The notes: generated by a model from the letters alone, not told the origin. DNA of 64,000 nt from Plasmodium coatneyi (GCF_001680005.1 NC_033569.1:1922001-1986000), one strand, 5' to 3'. Numbered from the stretch's first letter, positions 9,665 to 21,913 are shown. Program-made: numbers and translations.

Positions 9665-10446
9665 CTAGAATGACGGCCTAAACACGCAAGGGAAAATCGT
9701 GTATGATTCTAATTATAACATTCACCCTGTGGAGGGTTCTAAACTTTTTCCTCATCTGTTCTTTGACCTTGCATGTATGAAGTGCTTCCCATTCCAGCCG
9801 AAGTTTTCGTTTGTCGTTAAAGAGGTGTATCGCAACCTTAGCATTACTTCACGTACGTTAATGTGAAGCATTTTTTTTTTTTTTTGTTCCCGTTCTTTTA
9901 GCGAACGAATACGTGATGGAGGCGCTTTACATAGAGAATAACAAGTGGGGTGAAAAAAAAAAGTAAAACAATAGCAATAGCAACTGCTATAGCAGTAACC
10001 GTTGCGGTGGCGGAATTGTGCGGGGAAAAAATTGCAGCGGTAAGGAAGAATTACTTGGATAACACTGTTGAATCAAAAATTTAACAAAGCTGTGAACGAC
10101 ATGTGGAAATGTCGACGGGTTAAAATTTCATAATTTGTGACATGATCAAATTGGTGGCTAGAATCTCACACGAAAAAAAAAAAAAAAAAAAAAGAGAGGA
10201 AAAACAGAACGGAACAACGGAAGGGGTGAAGTGTAAAAGGGATAATATCATTGTGCAAGTTTTGCTGTCCCGACTTGGTCATCCGAAGTTTGCTACCCCC
10301 AATTGCACAACCCCACGAAGGTGGGCACATAACACTCGTGCACACAAAGATGGGCCAAACATCGCATACCCCATCAGTGGGCTAAATCCTAAAGAGCAGT
10401 ACCGGCAGGGCTAACACAAAAAAGGTTTACACGAAGCGCACGGATG
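9665..10446. other. Intergenic region between two minus-strand genes
   Basis: Contains a T-run near 9870-9886 and a poly-A run near 10173-10193. An open frame across the latter is a homopolymer artefact. It presumably holds the cyclophilin promoter and the SUN-gene 3' UTR. Confidence 0.5.
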
Positions 10447-13287
10447 CTACTTGAATTTCCGGATGCATCTTTTTCCATGTACCTTCAGTCTGTAGACGCA
10501 TGTGTAAGGTGCACCATAGTTTTCCGTGAACTCGAAAATTATTCTGCAAAAGAGGGGGAGGAAAAAAATATTGTATAAATGGAAAATCATGTCAGTGTGT
10601 GCCCAGCTGGTAACAGCATCGATCGGACGGGGCGCGCTGCCGTGTCAGTAGATGCGTTAGGGGGTTAAGTTCTTTTTCGGAATGTGGGCAATTATGCGTG
10701 TGCGCTTTGGTTATCTGTTCGTCTGATGTCTCTCCCTTTGGCACTTTCCCGCTCGCCCGCCTTACCGCTTCATCGGGAAACAGTGCTTCGTTGGGTAGGT
10801 GGAAATCCGTTTCTTGCGATCGAAGTAGAAATCGCCGAGGTGCAGGAGGCCCGGGTTTTTGTTTCCCTTGAGCCACTTGTCCAGAATTTCCCTGGGCTGC
10901 AAATTCCCATAAACGGAGTGAAGGCAAGAGTACAGGGAGCTGTTTTTAAAGTCATCATAGTTAATATCCTGTGATTCAAAGTGCTCAGGCCAATTTGAAT
11001 CCACGACACCGTAAACTGAAAAATACTTAGGAGTCGCATTAGAATTGTTACTAATATTTTCATGCACATGCTGTATAGAAATGGATGAGACGTCAATAGT
11101 GGCTGGCAGGTGAATTGTTATTTTTCCTTTACTTCCATTGAAGGAGAAACAATCGCCTGGGAAATTTGAAGGCTTTAAAATGATAGACGGATCTTTTCCC
11201 ATCGGTTTGATCATTCCGTATATTTCTTCCGATGGTAGGTAGGAAGCAATTTGATTTAGAAACTTCTCGATGAAGTCATTTCGATTGAGAGGCGAACTTG
11301 TCATTTTGTAAACGATTCTGGCTCCTAAAGATTCTAAAGCCCAATCGATTTCGTTATAATCTAAGATGAATTCGTTGTACAGTTCGTCTACTTTTTTTTG
11401 TAGCATATCTAGGGAGTCATAATTGACTTTGGCACTTTTAACTGGATAGTCACTGTCAATTTTTATTTGCTTCTGATCTACCATGGTGTGCAGAGACTTA
11501 CTCAAATCGTCTTTTATAATTTTCGTTTGTGCTTTTACTTGACTGCTAATCGTCTTTAACAGCTCGGATTGCATTTTCTCTTGCTTCAAGGTTATGGTTT
11601 TGTATTTTTCTTCATTATATATCACCTTCGATTCGGTGATTTCATTTATGATGTCCTTTTTGTACATTTCTAGGTAGTATTTAATTTTGTTTTCCACATT
11701 TTTTAATATTTTATGTTCAAATGAGGGGAAGACATCATCTAAAAAGTTGGTCGATTTTTTTGCACTCTCTTTTAGTAGATCTAGTTCTTTCTGTATATCC
11801 TGCATGAGGCCTGCATGTTCTTCGTTCCACGTGGTGATGCGCTGCTCGATTTGTCTTTCGTGTGTCGATCCCTGTTGTTTCGATCCTCCCTGTGATGCGC
11901 TATCCAACTGGAAGGAGTCATGAGGAATCGACCCATGAACAGCGAGCTTAGATTCAATCCACTGGATTTTCTTTTGTAGCTCGCTGATGGTGTTGAGGAG
12001 GCCCCTTTTCTCATTCTCCACCCGATCAGACACGTCCTTCTTAATATCCATTTGACTTTTGTTCATTTTTTTTTCCACATCATTGATGAGGGAATTCTTT
12101 TTATGAATATCCTTCTTAATTGTGTCGACCGTTTTAACGTAATCCTTAAGTTTGTTTTGAAAAGACTGGTAATTTTCCTGCAATATTTTTTTAAAATTTT
12201 CCACCTCTCTCTTGGAATGAATTTTAAAGTAGTCAATATCCTTCGTATTAAGGATCAGTTTCTTTTCCAGCTCTTTTAATTTATTTTCCATGTTAACATT
12301 TAATTCGTATAATGCATGATTCTCCTTTTTGTTAATCAAAATGGTGTTCATATTTTCACTCATATTTTGGTTCATACTCGTTTTGAATTCTTCTAGCAGT
12401 TGGTACAGTCTTAACATGTCACTCCGATTGTTCTCTTCATTTCCCAATTTTATGTAATTCATAAATTTATTTATATCATCATAATTATTTTTCGTTGTGT
12501 GTAAATTAAAATTATTTTTTTCTCCTGTTGAGTTGCTGAACAGGGTGATCACTCCCGAAATGCAGGTAATCAACACAGACAGAATAATCATCAAAATGGC
12601 TATGTAGGTCATTCCTTTTTTATCATTTATGGTATCATTTATTAGGACACTTAAATTATGTGTTACGATATCAAGGATGGATTTATTTTTTGAGCTTTCT
12701 AATTTTACGTCGTATTCTGGGTCGTCGTTTTTTTCGACTTCATTCCACATTGCTGCTCTGCTGGTTAGGAAATTCGAACCGTTTGCTTTGTTCTTCCTTT
12801 TATTAGAAACACTATTGGAATAGGTGCTGCTATTTGCGTTCCCATTGGGGTCACTCTCGTCTAGGCGTATATCACTGATGGTAAATAACTTGACTATCGA
12901 CTTTCTCATTTTGCTTAATTGGGACTCCCTTTTTCTGTACGGGTTTACCTTCCCGTAGTGCATATTTTTCTTCTGGAAGTCTTCATAGCTGTGTAGCACA
13001 TGTATTAGCGTGTTTCGCTCGTCATTGTCGACTGTGCTGTTGTTATCGTCTGAGCGATCTGTGGCCTGGAAGCCGGCGTCCGAGATTTCACTCTCCACAA
13101 CGAAACCTTTGTTACTCGGTGGGTTCAATCCATGCAGGGTATTCTGTGTGTTGGCGTTATTTGCGCTATTATTGCTGTTCGCTACACTGGCGGCATTCTG
13201 GGAAATGTGGCTATTTTTGGAGAGTTTACTTCCTCTGCCACCCCTCCCCCTGGGGTTGCCGCTGGTGTTGCTCACGCCTGCGGACAT
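10447..13287 (-). CDS. SUN1: SUN-domain (Sad1/UNC-84) nuclear-envelope protein
   Basis: Two exons (13287-10766 and 10543-10447, split inside an Arg codon at CG|gtaagg ... gcag|A) encode 872 residues. Residues 1-200 are Asn/Ser-rich and presumably nucleoplasmic. Residues 226-250 form one transmembrane helix ('MTYIAILMIILSVLITCISG'). Roughly 270-650 is predicted coiled coil. The last ~200 residues are a SUN domain, with 'PGDCFSFNGSKGKITIHL', 'VSSISIQHV' and, in exon 2, the hallmark 'NYGAPYTCVYRLKVHGK'. The small second exon is needed to complete the domain. SUN proteins sit in the inner nuclear membrane and pair with lumenal partners to link the nucleus to the spindle pole or cytoskeleton. I recall Plasmodium SUN1 being linked to rapid male-gamete mitosis; that assignment and the symbol are from memory. 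Confidence 0.92.
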
Positions 13288-14754
13288 GATGTTGGTTCTC
13301 CTTCCGTTCTCGCACTACCTGTATGCATATGCTGATTTGACGATGGGTCTGCGAACACAAAAGTATACCTAACCAGCGGGGCACGAGTGGATAGCCCACT
13401 TTGTGTGTGCATCTATATGTAACATAAAAATTGGTATCCCATTTGGTTAAAATTTGCCCTCATATGGTTCGATACTCTGTTGGTATGTGCACAAAATGGG
13501 GGAGGTATTTTATCTGAACAAAAAAAAAAAAAAAAAAAATTGCAAAAGAGATGGGCCAAAAAAAGATGTATTTCGTTAAATAACTTTTGCATGGATCATT
13601 CATAGATTTTTTTTTTTTTCCACCTATGATTGGCCATCACTTTGGATGAGAAAAAGTTTGAATCCTTCAGGTGTTCTTTTCTTTTTTTCTTACGTGATGG
13701 CGATTTTTTGGGAGAATGCCCAATTGGTGGTATGCTCTCGAAAGGGCTGCTTCGTGTAGACCGTTTTTATGACAATAGGTAAAAATAGCTTTCAGAAAAA
13801 CGTTTCTTCTTTTAGGTAATTACACGATGTTATGTCCTACGATGTATTATCCTCCTTTTGTGCACTTTTTGTAGCTGCCACAAACGTTCCACCAGCATGC
13901 TTGTCGTATTGAAGAAGTGCCATTTTTTTTTTTTTATCTTACACACAAAGGGGGGAATTTTTTTTTTTTTTTTTTTGAAAAATCGTCATGAAGCATAAAT
14001 GTGAATTCCTTGTAGTTAAAAAAAAAAAAAAAAAAAAATTGCACTTGCGAGGGGGTACATGCTCATATATGCAAAAACTTAAGTATATATATATATATTT
14101 TACCCTACACATTCGTATGAATATGCAAATTTTTATCATTCATCATCACTCCTATGGACGTAAGAAGTTCAATCTTTTTTATTCCTACTTTTACTTTTTC
14201 ATAATGTTTTCTTAGTGGTAATTTTGTGTGGTAAGACAATGTGAGCGTCTTTCCCCTTGAAATGTTCAGCTTTTGGGTAGTCACCACAACGTGAAGGTTT
14301 ATGTATAAATGCGGGGCGCATAGGTTAGGCGTGAAAATAAAAAAGAACGGTACGACTCGCGCAGGTGACTGTGTAGGCGACTAAATGTATGAACAGCTAC
14401 GACTTCTAAAACGGGGAAGCAGCAAAATTGCGGGAATTCACAAAACCGTTATAACCCCTGTCCTGGGGGTGACAAAACGAAATGGAATACATACACCATT
14501 TTTTGAATTCGCAAAAAAAAAAAAAAAAATTTTTTTCGCGTTGTGAGTCGATGTACATGCAGGTGCCTCCCCCTTCGAGGTTCTTCACCCCACATGGGAT
14601 CCTATCAGGGGTAGTTCATTTTGAGAATATTTTGCTTGCTTGTTTGTTCTTTTTTTTTTTTTTTTCTTCTTCTTAAGATGCTTCCTTTGCGGGTGAATAA
14701 AGTATAATCCGTTAAGAGCATAGCCGGTGTGTACAGCTGACCCGTTCTTCGATG
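13288..14754. other. Intergenic region, 1.5 kb, homopolymer-rich
   Basis: Between the SUN gene start and the TPx2 stop, both minus strand. It contains A-runs at 13520-13539, 14018-14038 and 14513-14529, and T-runs at 13604-13619, 13923-13936, 13958-13976 and 14650-14665. No exon with coding character was found. Confidence 0.5.
13958..14038. repeat. Poly-T / poly-A inverted homopolymer pair
   Basis: Nineteen T (13958-13976) and twenty-one A (14018-14038) flank a 41-base unique loop. In RNA or single-stranded DNA this can form a long A:T stem. It could also mark two convergent ends, but no transcript is evident. Confidence 0.6.
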
Positions 14755-15405
14755 TTATTCCTTCTTCACCTCCGTGTTTAAATAATTCAGAAGAGAATCA
14801 TTGGTTGGCTGAAACGACTTGGCTCCCTTTTTCCAGTTAATTGGACACACATCACCAGTTTTATCCACATGAATAATCGAATCTATTGTCCGTAAAACTT
14901 CATCTACACTTCTTCCAAGAGGTAAATCATTAACCGTTTGGTGTCTAACCTTACCTTGTAAGTCGATTATAAATAACCCCCTCAATGCGAAAGAATTCTC
15001 GTACAATACATTATACATTTTTGATATTTCTTTATTTATATCTGACACTAGTGTAAAGTTGACATTGCCTATTCCTCCTTTTTCAATGGGCATATTTTTC
15101 CATGCCAAATGGCTGTATACGGAGTCTACTGATATTCCTAACAACTCCACATTTTTCTCCTCAAACGATTTTACATGCTTATTAAATTCGATTATTTCCG
15201 TTGGACATACAAAGGTGTAATTTAAGGGGTAAAACAGCAAGCAGCAATACTTTTTTCCAATGTAGGAAGATAACTGCACATTTATAATTTCGTTGTTTTT
15301 GTTCAACGCCTGGGCCGTAAAGTCATGTGCTTGTTTCGTCACCAGAGAGAAGCTTCTCCTGGCCGTTTGAAACACACTGTTTCCCAATTTGTGTAAAATT
15401 CTCAT
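14755..15405 (-). CDS. TPx2: Thioredoxin peroxidase 2, mitochondrial 2-Cys peroxiredoxin
   Basis: A 216-residue single exon. Residues 1-25 form an Arg-rich, acid-free presequence. The peroxidatic motif 'YPLNYTFVCPTEI' places Cys at 67 with its partner Thr at 64; the conserved Arg is in 'LRGLFIID' (~142), and the resolving Cys 187 lies in 'GDVCPINWKKGAKSFQPT'. This is a typical 2-Cys peroxiredoxin that reduces H2O2 and peroxynitrite in the matrix with a mitochondrial thioredoxin. A GGIG-type loop ('KGGIGNV') is present, but the C-terminal YF helix of hyperoxidation-sensitive enzymes is not seen in 'NYLNTEVKKE', which may make it more resistant to over-oxidation (inference). Confidence 0.94.
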   Translation of the reverse strand: MRILHKLGNSVFQTARRSFSLVTKQAHDFTAQALNKNNEIINVQLSSYIGKKYCCLLFYPLNYTFVCPTEIIEFNKHVKSFEEKNVELLGISVDSVYSHLAWKNMPIEKGGIGNVNFTLVSDINKEISKMYNVLYENSFALRGLFIIDLQGKVRHQTVNDLPLGRSVDEVLRTIDSIIHVDKTGDVCPINWKKGAKSFQPTNDSLLNYLNTEVKKE

Positions 15406-16587
15406 TTTTTATTCCTTTATGATACAAATAGGGGGGTTAGGGGCAGGGTGGAATAGCACAAAGGTAATTCGACTCACTCAAGTGATGTTATAATTTTGTT
15501 GCAACGTTTGTACCTGCAAATATGTATGCGTTTTTGTATGGCTTACTAAGCGATGGAAGGAGGTTATTTTCCTTTGGATCTCTTAATTTAATTCGACTGA
15601 ACACTAGTTCACACAGTTCGATTTGCATGTAAAAAAGGTGTACTTCACATCGTAGTACCAGAAAAAGAAAAAGAATAAAATTTCAAAATGGAGCACAGGC
15701 CAAGCTGCACCATTTAAACATTCTCCCATACGTGCACATGGGGCACAATATTGCGTTTCCGCAGCACGTAGTGAAAAACCAAACTGAGTTAACCCGCTGG
15801 GGTGCAAAATTAACTCCGCTGCCAATAAATGCGTGTGGAAGTGAATAGTGAGGTGCTTATTTTATGTCCCTCTCTTTCTTCATCTGCTTTTTCCCCCTTC
15901 TTTTTGCACACCTGCTAAGCGATTATAAGAAGATATAGGCCCTTTTGCGAGGCAGCTTCATTGAACCCTTAATACCGTTTACGAGGAATTCAAAAGTGTT
16001 GGGGGAAAATCTTCGAACGTAAAAAAGAATGGACCCCCCACTTCACATTTGTACGGACGAAACGACGAACACACACCGAATCTGTAAAACCGACGATTGA
16101 CGTTTAAACAACGTGGACATAACCCTTATGAAGGGGCTTACTTTCCTTCCCTTTTTTTTTCTTTAATTTTACCCTTTTTTTAAGTAGAATTATTCGTTAA
16201 AACAAAGTCATAGGAAAAGTTTCCATTTTTTACTTTGGCAAGTCAACATATTTTATGATTTACAGAGAAGTCAAAATAACACATGTGAGAAGTAGTAATA
16301 AGTAGAAAAATGAATCACACATATAAGAAGCGAAATGAACAAAAACAAAAAAAAAAAAAAAAAAAAAAAATGAGAAAAGGGTGGATGGAAAAAAAAAAAA
16401 AAAGGACGAAGTGTTGCATATAAACCAAATAAAGATCCTTCTTTTTTTTCCCCCTCACTTTTCTTCACTTAAAATTTGACGTTTTCTTTTTAATTATTCT
16501 CTCGATTTTTAAATTTATACGAGAAAAAAAAAAAAAGGAAAACATAACAAGGACAAAAAAAAAAATAGGAAAAAAATAGTATGTCTT
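15406..16587. other. Intergenic region, 1.2 kb
   Basis: Between the TPx2 start and the 3' end of the five-exon membrane-protein gene. It has a poly-A run at 16349-16370 and several shorter homopolymers (16390-16402, 16443-16450, 16525-16536). A frame at 15604-15825 looks random. No other feature supported. Confidence 0.5.
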
Positions 16588-18007
16588 TCAAACTTCATCA
16601 TCAAATTCGGTAACATTTTCAATTTTGTAGGCTTCGCTTTGTTGCCTGAAAACTTCATTACCAAACCCGGCCTATATGCGTTAAAAGAGGGGCAAAAAAA
16701 AAGAATAATGAACGCAGTTAAAATGGTGCATGCAGAAGGATTACAGCAGCATAAATGTAATACACTCATGTGCACATAGAGCAGGGTAACCGCTGCGCTA
16801 GATTCACATGATCTTACTATTCCTCCTAGAACGGCTCCCAGGGGGAAGCAACAATTTTCCGCCTTCATCAGGGCCAAGCGAATATGGTGGGAGGATTCGT
16901 CTTCTACGTCCAGCAAACCAAAAATGAACCCAAATATCGCTCCCATTGTTATTGTGAACAGTAGAATCAGGTACACCTAAAAAGGGGGTGCATGGGGAAT
17001 GTGCGCGGCGGTTCATATTAGGGGCGTGTATGTGGAGGAGCGCTCTTAACATTTACAAGTTCATTCCCTCCCTCGCCGCTTACCTGCGCTACCGACTCGA
17101 TTAGCGGCCTCGTTATGGACCCCTGGATAAACCCGATCAGGTAGTTTATCAAATCTATTAAGCTGAATGTTAATGCGAAAGAAATGCTAATTCCGAGGAT
17201 GCAGTAAATGGGGACTTTGGATAGGGGCGATAGGGAAAACAGCCACGAACGGTCGAAGAAGAGGCACAAAATTCCTGAAAAAACAATCTGCAAAGGGGAA
17301 ATACGGTGTGCATGTGTAAATACATGATGGTGTTTTTGCATTTGTAATCATCCAACGTAGTCGTATGTATATATGTACACCCTCTCCTTTGTGCACGTTC
17401 GTAAAAAGGAAAAGCCTTGTTTCCGTCGTATCTACGCGAGATTTGCATTCATACCAGTCCCGCCAAGATCATCAGTTGGCTTCTTCTATTTTCTGCTTCG
17501 TCCGTTACATTCGCGTGCAACCTCCAGAAAATTATTAGTCCAACTACGATGAATAGTATACCGAAGTACTGCGGGGGGAGGGGTAACAAAATTGGGAATG
17601 TAGTAACGACGCAGTAGGGTAGTGGACCGATGGACCAATTAAATAGTACAACCAAATGGGGGTGTTCGGTTGTTCCCCCTCACTCAGGTGTAAACTTGTA
17701 GGCACCCCTACAACCCATGTGTTGTTGTTGGGGCTGCCATAGAGCCCTCCTCGCAGCGCAAAAAAACGAACACACAAATATGCACGTTACAAATATACAT
17801 GGCGCACATACAATGCGGTGCGAAACTTACCATGGAAAAAAACTTCGACAGGGACACCTCAACTAACGTGCAATTGACTATAAGCGAGCACATAATCCCC
17901 AGTATCATGCCCACCACGGCACTTATACTTCCCTTAACAATCAAATCCTTCGTGCAGTTAATTCTAAATCCAGAAAATTTATCGAAATCTTTGATTTCCA
18001 TATCCAT
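16588..18007 (-). CDS. Polytopic membrane protein, unknown function (five exons)
   Basis: Exons 18007-17831, 17568-17455, 17287-17084, 16976-16818 and 16671-16588 encode 245 residues. All four introns are phase 0 with standard borders (gtaagt, gtatga, gtaagc, gtaaga). About six hydrophobic segments alternate with short loops: 'ISAVVGMILGIMCSLIV', 'YFGILFIVVGLIIFW', 'IVFSGILCLFF', 'IYCILGISISFALTFSLI', 'VYLILLFTITMGAIFGFIFG' and 'FPLGAVLGGI'. Exon 4 has a conserved-looking 'LLDVEDESSHHIRLALMKAEN', and the tail ends 'YKIENVTEFDDEV'. I do not recognise the family. No transporter signature is obvious, so location and substrate are open. The splice model is internally consistent across the whole protein. 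Confidence 0.8.
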
Positions 18008-19688
18008 TGTTGCTGCTCCAGTGATGTGATGGTCAAAACGTTGATGGTACAGGATGGTATACTACACCTTCCACAAACAGATACGCACGTACGCATATGT
18101 TTATATAAGCATGTACATACGAAAGTGTAAATATACCTATATATGTATATAGGTATGTATATATATATATATCTACGTATGTACAGCAAGTACGGCGCGT
18201 ATATAATGCCTATACTTCTCCAGCGACAGTACCGCAGAAAAATTGGAGATGCGCTACACTTTCAAAGGGTAATTTTTCTGCTCTCGCTTCTTTCTCCTTT
18301 CGGTGTTTTTTTAACTGTACTTCACCGGAAACGATGTGCAGAAACGACTCCCCACGCTTCGCATATATCACGGGGAAGATTGCACGCATGTGGTATACTA
18401 TGCTGTACCACTACCTTTGCGCATACACTTGGGGGCAGGTCATTAACCGAATTTTATCGCAAGCTACTCCTTTCATGCGTCCTTCAAGTGCATTTTCACT
18501 AGAAAAAAAAACAACAAAAAAAAAGTGTTTTCCACTGTTCTTTAAAAATACAGCTTAAAAAAAATGCAATTTCGCTAAATTCGTCCTTTACATATGTATA
18601 CACCCCCAAAAAAAAAAAAAAAAAAAAAAATATTTTGCTTATTCCCCTCAAACGGGTGAGTGTTACGTCATGCATACAGACGTGTAAAATGAAAAGTACG
18701 TATCATTATATGTTCACTTGTTTGCACGTCGCATATGTGACATTCCTGCAAATGTGTTGGTGCGATTTGTCCACCATGATAATATGCACTCTGATCACAC
18801 ATATTGGTCCAAGGATATATATTTTTTTCAGTTAAGAAAATATGCGCAGAACGTTGGGTTGTTTTCTTTTCCGAGCCGTTTTCACCTTTTCGTAGCCCCT
18901 CTTAACCGTTCCTTTTTTTCCTCTCAGTGGGTAAGACTCAATGGTTAATTTTAAGTCCAAAAAATTGCGAACGTCCTTTGGATAAAAAAACACCTCAATC
19001 GTTTTGCAAATGTTATGAACGGAAAAAAAAAAAAAAAAAAAAAATTGGCATAAGAAACACACGTAATTTCTAACACGTTGTCGTGTAGAGTACCATTTTT
19101 CCAATCGCATAAAGGTGAAATATAAACGACGAAACGCACGTTCGTTTTTTATATGTATATACGTGTAGGTGTGTAGAACTGTATGCTACGCATATATATA
19201 TGTGTGTACACTCTGCTGTTGCGGATGCGCAAGTGATGCAGAACGGTAGAACGGCCTCTTCAATTACACGTGGCGCGTTTCAACTGCTGTCTTAAATGCG
19301 GACCTTTTATTCCCCCATTTTGCTGAATTCGTAGGGTGAGTTGCTGCTCCGCATGACTATGCAGGGGTAGACTCCCCAAGCGTTTTACTTTTTTCTCTCG
19401 AATGGCTTCCGTTCTACCTAAAAGAGAATTGAGTTAATCCACGAAATAAGTGGGTAACGTGGGGTGTCTAAGTGTAGCTCCTTGTGAGGAGAACAGCTGC
19501 ATGCGGATAAACGCACATGTGTGTGTCTGCTCCCCACATTTGCAAAGGTTAAAAGTGCGGATAAATTCCCGTTGACGTGCGAATTTTACAATTGGGGGAA
19601 ATTCCTCTTCATCCACTTTGTTAAGCCTCTTTGTGGTGCTTCATTTCGGCAAAATATACTTACCATTTTTCGAACCCTCCACGTGGTA
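18008..19688. other. Intergenic region, 1.7 kb
   Basis: Upstream of the five-exon membrane-protein gene. It contains an AT dinucleotide stretch (18134-18175) and poly-A runs at 18608-18630 and 19022-19043. A donor-like gtaagt (about 19665) and an acceptor (about 19418) on the minus strand lie in the probable 3' UTR of the next gene; they do not extend its reading frame. Confidence 0.5.
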
Positions 19689-20328
19689 CTATTCCTCAAA
19701 AAGGTACTCTTTAAACTCTTCCAACTCCTTAAACGGGTACGTCATGGAGTAAATTAAGATGGTTTTAATTTTCTCCGTGTTGTAGTACGGTGTTTTGTGC
19801 GTTATGTAAATAGTCCAATCGCCTATGTCAATGCTCATCTACGAGGAGGGGAATAAAAAATTTCGCAAAGGGGTTAGCTCCATTTTTTATATCTAAATGT
19901 CGGAGCCAGATCACACGTAAGATAAGAACACTTTAAAGGGAACCATTGCACACGTGGGCATATTGCCCCCCTTTTCAATGCGCTACGGCGTAAGTGTTGT
20001 ACCTGGTCTGGCGTAGCAGACTTAGCCCTCGACCGAATTTGGTGGAAGTTGGTCTGGCGAGGAAATACACGAAAAAGAAGAAAGGAATGGGACAAAAATG
20101 TGAAAAAAAAAATCAGTAAAACAATGTAAAATTATATGCATCGATACATGCACAAAAATGCTAGCTAAATAAGCAGAAAGGTGAGCATTCTACACCTACC
20201 GGTTTTATTTCCTTAAAGCCCTGCGATAAAATATGCAAGTTATTAATATCTTTTAACCTTCTATAGGCAAATATCGACTTGATACATAGCATGGCCGCCA
20301 AAGCATAAATGAAAGATCGAATCCTCAT
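19689..20328 (-). CDS. Small protein with N-terminal signal/transit-like leader (three exons)
   Basis: Exons 20328-20200, 20053-20003 and 19838-19689 (all phase 0; donors gtaggt and gtacaa) encode 109 residues. The first 20 residues, 'MRIRSFIYALAAMLCIKSIF', are a signal peptide or anchor. They are followed by a basic, Asn/Lys-rich stretch to residue ~60 resembling a Plasmodium apicoplast transit peptide. The mature part, 'MSIDIGDWTIYITHKTPYYN...' to 'EEFKEYLFEE', is compact and acidic, and I do not recognise it. The signal-plus-transit layout suggests the apicoplast; secretion is the alternative. The TAG comes 25 bases before a strong gtaagt, so either the 3' UTR is spliced or the true C-terminus differs. 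The other two frames are closed there. Confidence 0.65.
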
Positions 20329-21448
20329 TTTTGCTTTATTCCGTCGAAGTGGCAAATAAGAGAATTTTTCTATCGATTTGTTTTTTCTGTCTGTTTTAGC
20401 TTTTTGTTTTTCTTAATGTAGGCGTTTCTGTTGCTCTTTGAATTTTCGTGATTTGCGAAGTAGAGGAATGTATGCAGAATAAAAATGGAAAAAAAAAAAA
20501 AAAAAAAGTAGTTATAAAATAACATGTCTTATGAATTCCAAAAAATTGTTTCATTTCATTTTTTTACTATTTCACAAATTTCCAATTTTACGTTTTGTCA
20601 TACGGGGTAAAAAATTTACCAGCTCATGACGCATTGGGGTGAGAGGTCCTGGTGTACGTACAACATTGGAGGGGACAATGGCTCAGGTGAGCGTAGACGT
20701 ATATACACATGAATACACACCCCAACGTGGGGAATCTGGACGTCGTTTCAACGAACTGGATGTCACGTTGGATCAAAATTGGGATCCCCAATTGGTGAGA
20801 AGGACAGCCATGCAGTTTTTTTCCCTTCTTTGTATGATCCTTACGGGGTGTACATGGATAAAAAACGGCCCAGGTGTACACACACATATTTGCATACAGA
20901 TTACAATTTTAAAACTGTCTCGAGCTGTTTTGTATTATGTCATAGCAGTTTAGGTACTTTCCGTTGTTTCAAAAAATAGGAGTTACTAAGATTTGCTCGA
21001 CGCAGGAAGGCGTATACCCGTGAATGCATAAACTGAGGCATGTGCCTACACGCATATGAACACAAACATATGCGGAAATAAAAAATGGTTAAACAAAATT
21101 AAACAAAGTGTAGACAAGGAAAATTATAAAAATGAAGGAAAAAAAAAGAAAAAATGTATTTAGCGCAGGAAGTTATTTCGTAAAAATTTACACACAAATA
21201 ATAAGTCATTATGAGATGACCAAAAGGGAAGTCCCCGTTTAAAAAAAGAAACCTTCTCCAGACCACCTTCCTATCAGTGCATTTGTAGAGTATAAAAAAT
21301 GTTCATCGGGAAAGTTGCAAAAGGGTTCCCAAAAAAATTACAAAGAAATGTTTGCATTTTTTTCATAAATGTTTTGTCAAAAAAATGCCGAAAGAAAAAA
21401 AGCAAATAAATCACCTCAACCTGGGCAATGGGAAACTACCAGCCCCCG
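20329..21448. other. Intergenic region, 1.1 kb
   Basis: Between two minus-strand genes. It has a poly-A run near 20490-20506. Open frames at 20639-20979 lack splice sites or recognisable content. No other feature supported. Confidence 0.5.
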
Positions 21449-21913
21449 TCAAAAGGGAGGCAGGTAGTCCGAGTCATCGACAACTATCCTGTACAAAAAG
21501 GAATTATAGTTGGTGTAATTTTGTATATTTTTAATCAAAATTTGTCCGTACATTCTATTACAGGCCAGGAGATAATTCTCACTCTTTAACCAAGTTGATA
21601 CAACAATGTATCTGCTTAAATTGTTGATATTGTTTTGCCTTTTAATTATTTTTGTATATAAATAACCAGGCTGTTTCTGATAAAACCTACATAAGTCCTT
21701 AAGTTTTTCTTCAAATACGTTTCCATCATTTTCCTTCACTTCAAGAAATGTCAAGTATGCATATTTGTTTTGCTTAAAAATGGGGAAAAATTCATACACG
21801 GTATCCATGTCCGGGTTTGCAAAACTGTAGGAGAAGGCTCCCCCAATGACGAAGCACACCAGCCGGTTGTACGTACGTATTCGAAATGCGTTGTCAAATA
21901 TTTTGCCTATCAT
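21449..21913 (-). CDS. ABM-like ferredoxin-fold protein, unknown function
   Basis: A 154-residue single exon. Residues ~18-32 are weakly hydrophobic ('VCFVIGGAFSYSFA'). From ~52 the sequence has the layout of an antibiotic-biosynthesis-monooxygenase (ABM) dimeric alpha/beta barrel: strand 'YAYLTFLEVKE', helix 'FEEKLKDLCRFYQKQPGY', strand 'LYTKIIKRQ', then 'RYIVVSTWLKSENYLLACN', where a strand with S-x-W is followed by a helix, as in ABM and haem-degrading relatives. No haem ligand can be assigned. A possible N-terminal targeting region suggests an organelle. ABM assignment is by fold pattern only. Confidence 0.7.
   Translation of the reverse strand: MIGKIFDNAFRIRTYNRLVCFVIGGAFSYSFANPDMDTVYEFFPIFKQNKYAYLTFLEVKENDGNVFEEKLKDLCRFYQKQPGYLYTKIIKRQNNINNLSRYIVVSTWLKSENYLLACNRMYGQILIKNIQNYTNYNSFLYRIVVDDSDYLPPF

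Noticed and set aside
10142..10414. 90-codon plus-strand frame through a poly-A run
   Set aside because: The Lys-rich start is just the homopolymer. No conserved content or splice support.
16515..16700. Extension of the five-exon membrane-protein frame beyond exon 4
   Set aside because: It is intron read-through. The gtaaga donor and the acceptor at 16672 give a coherent C-terminus instead.
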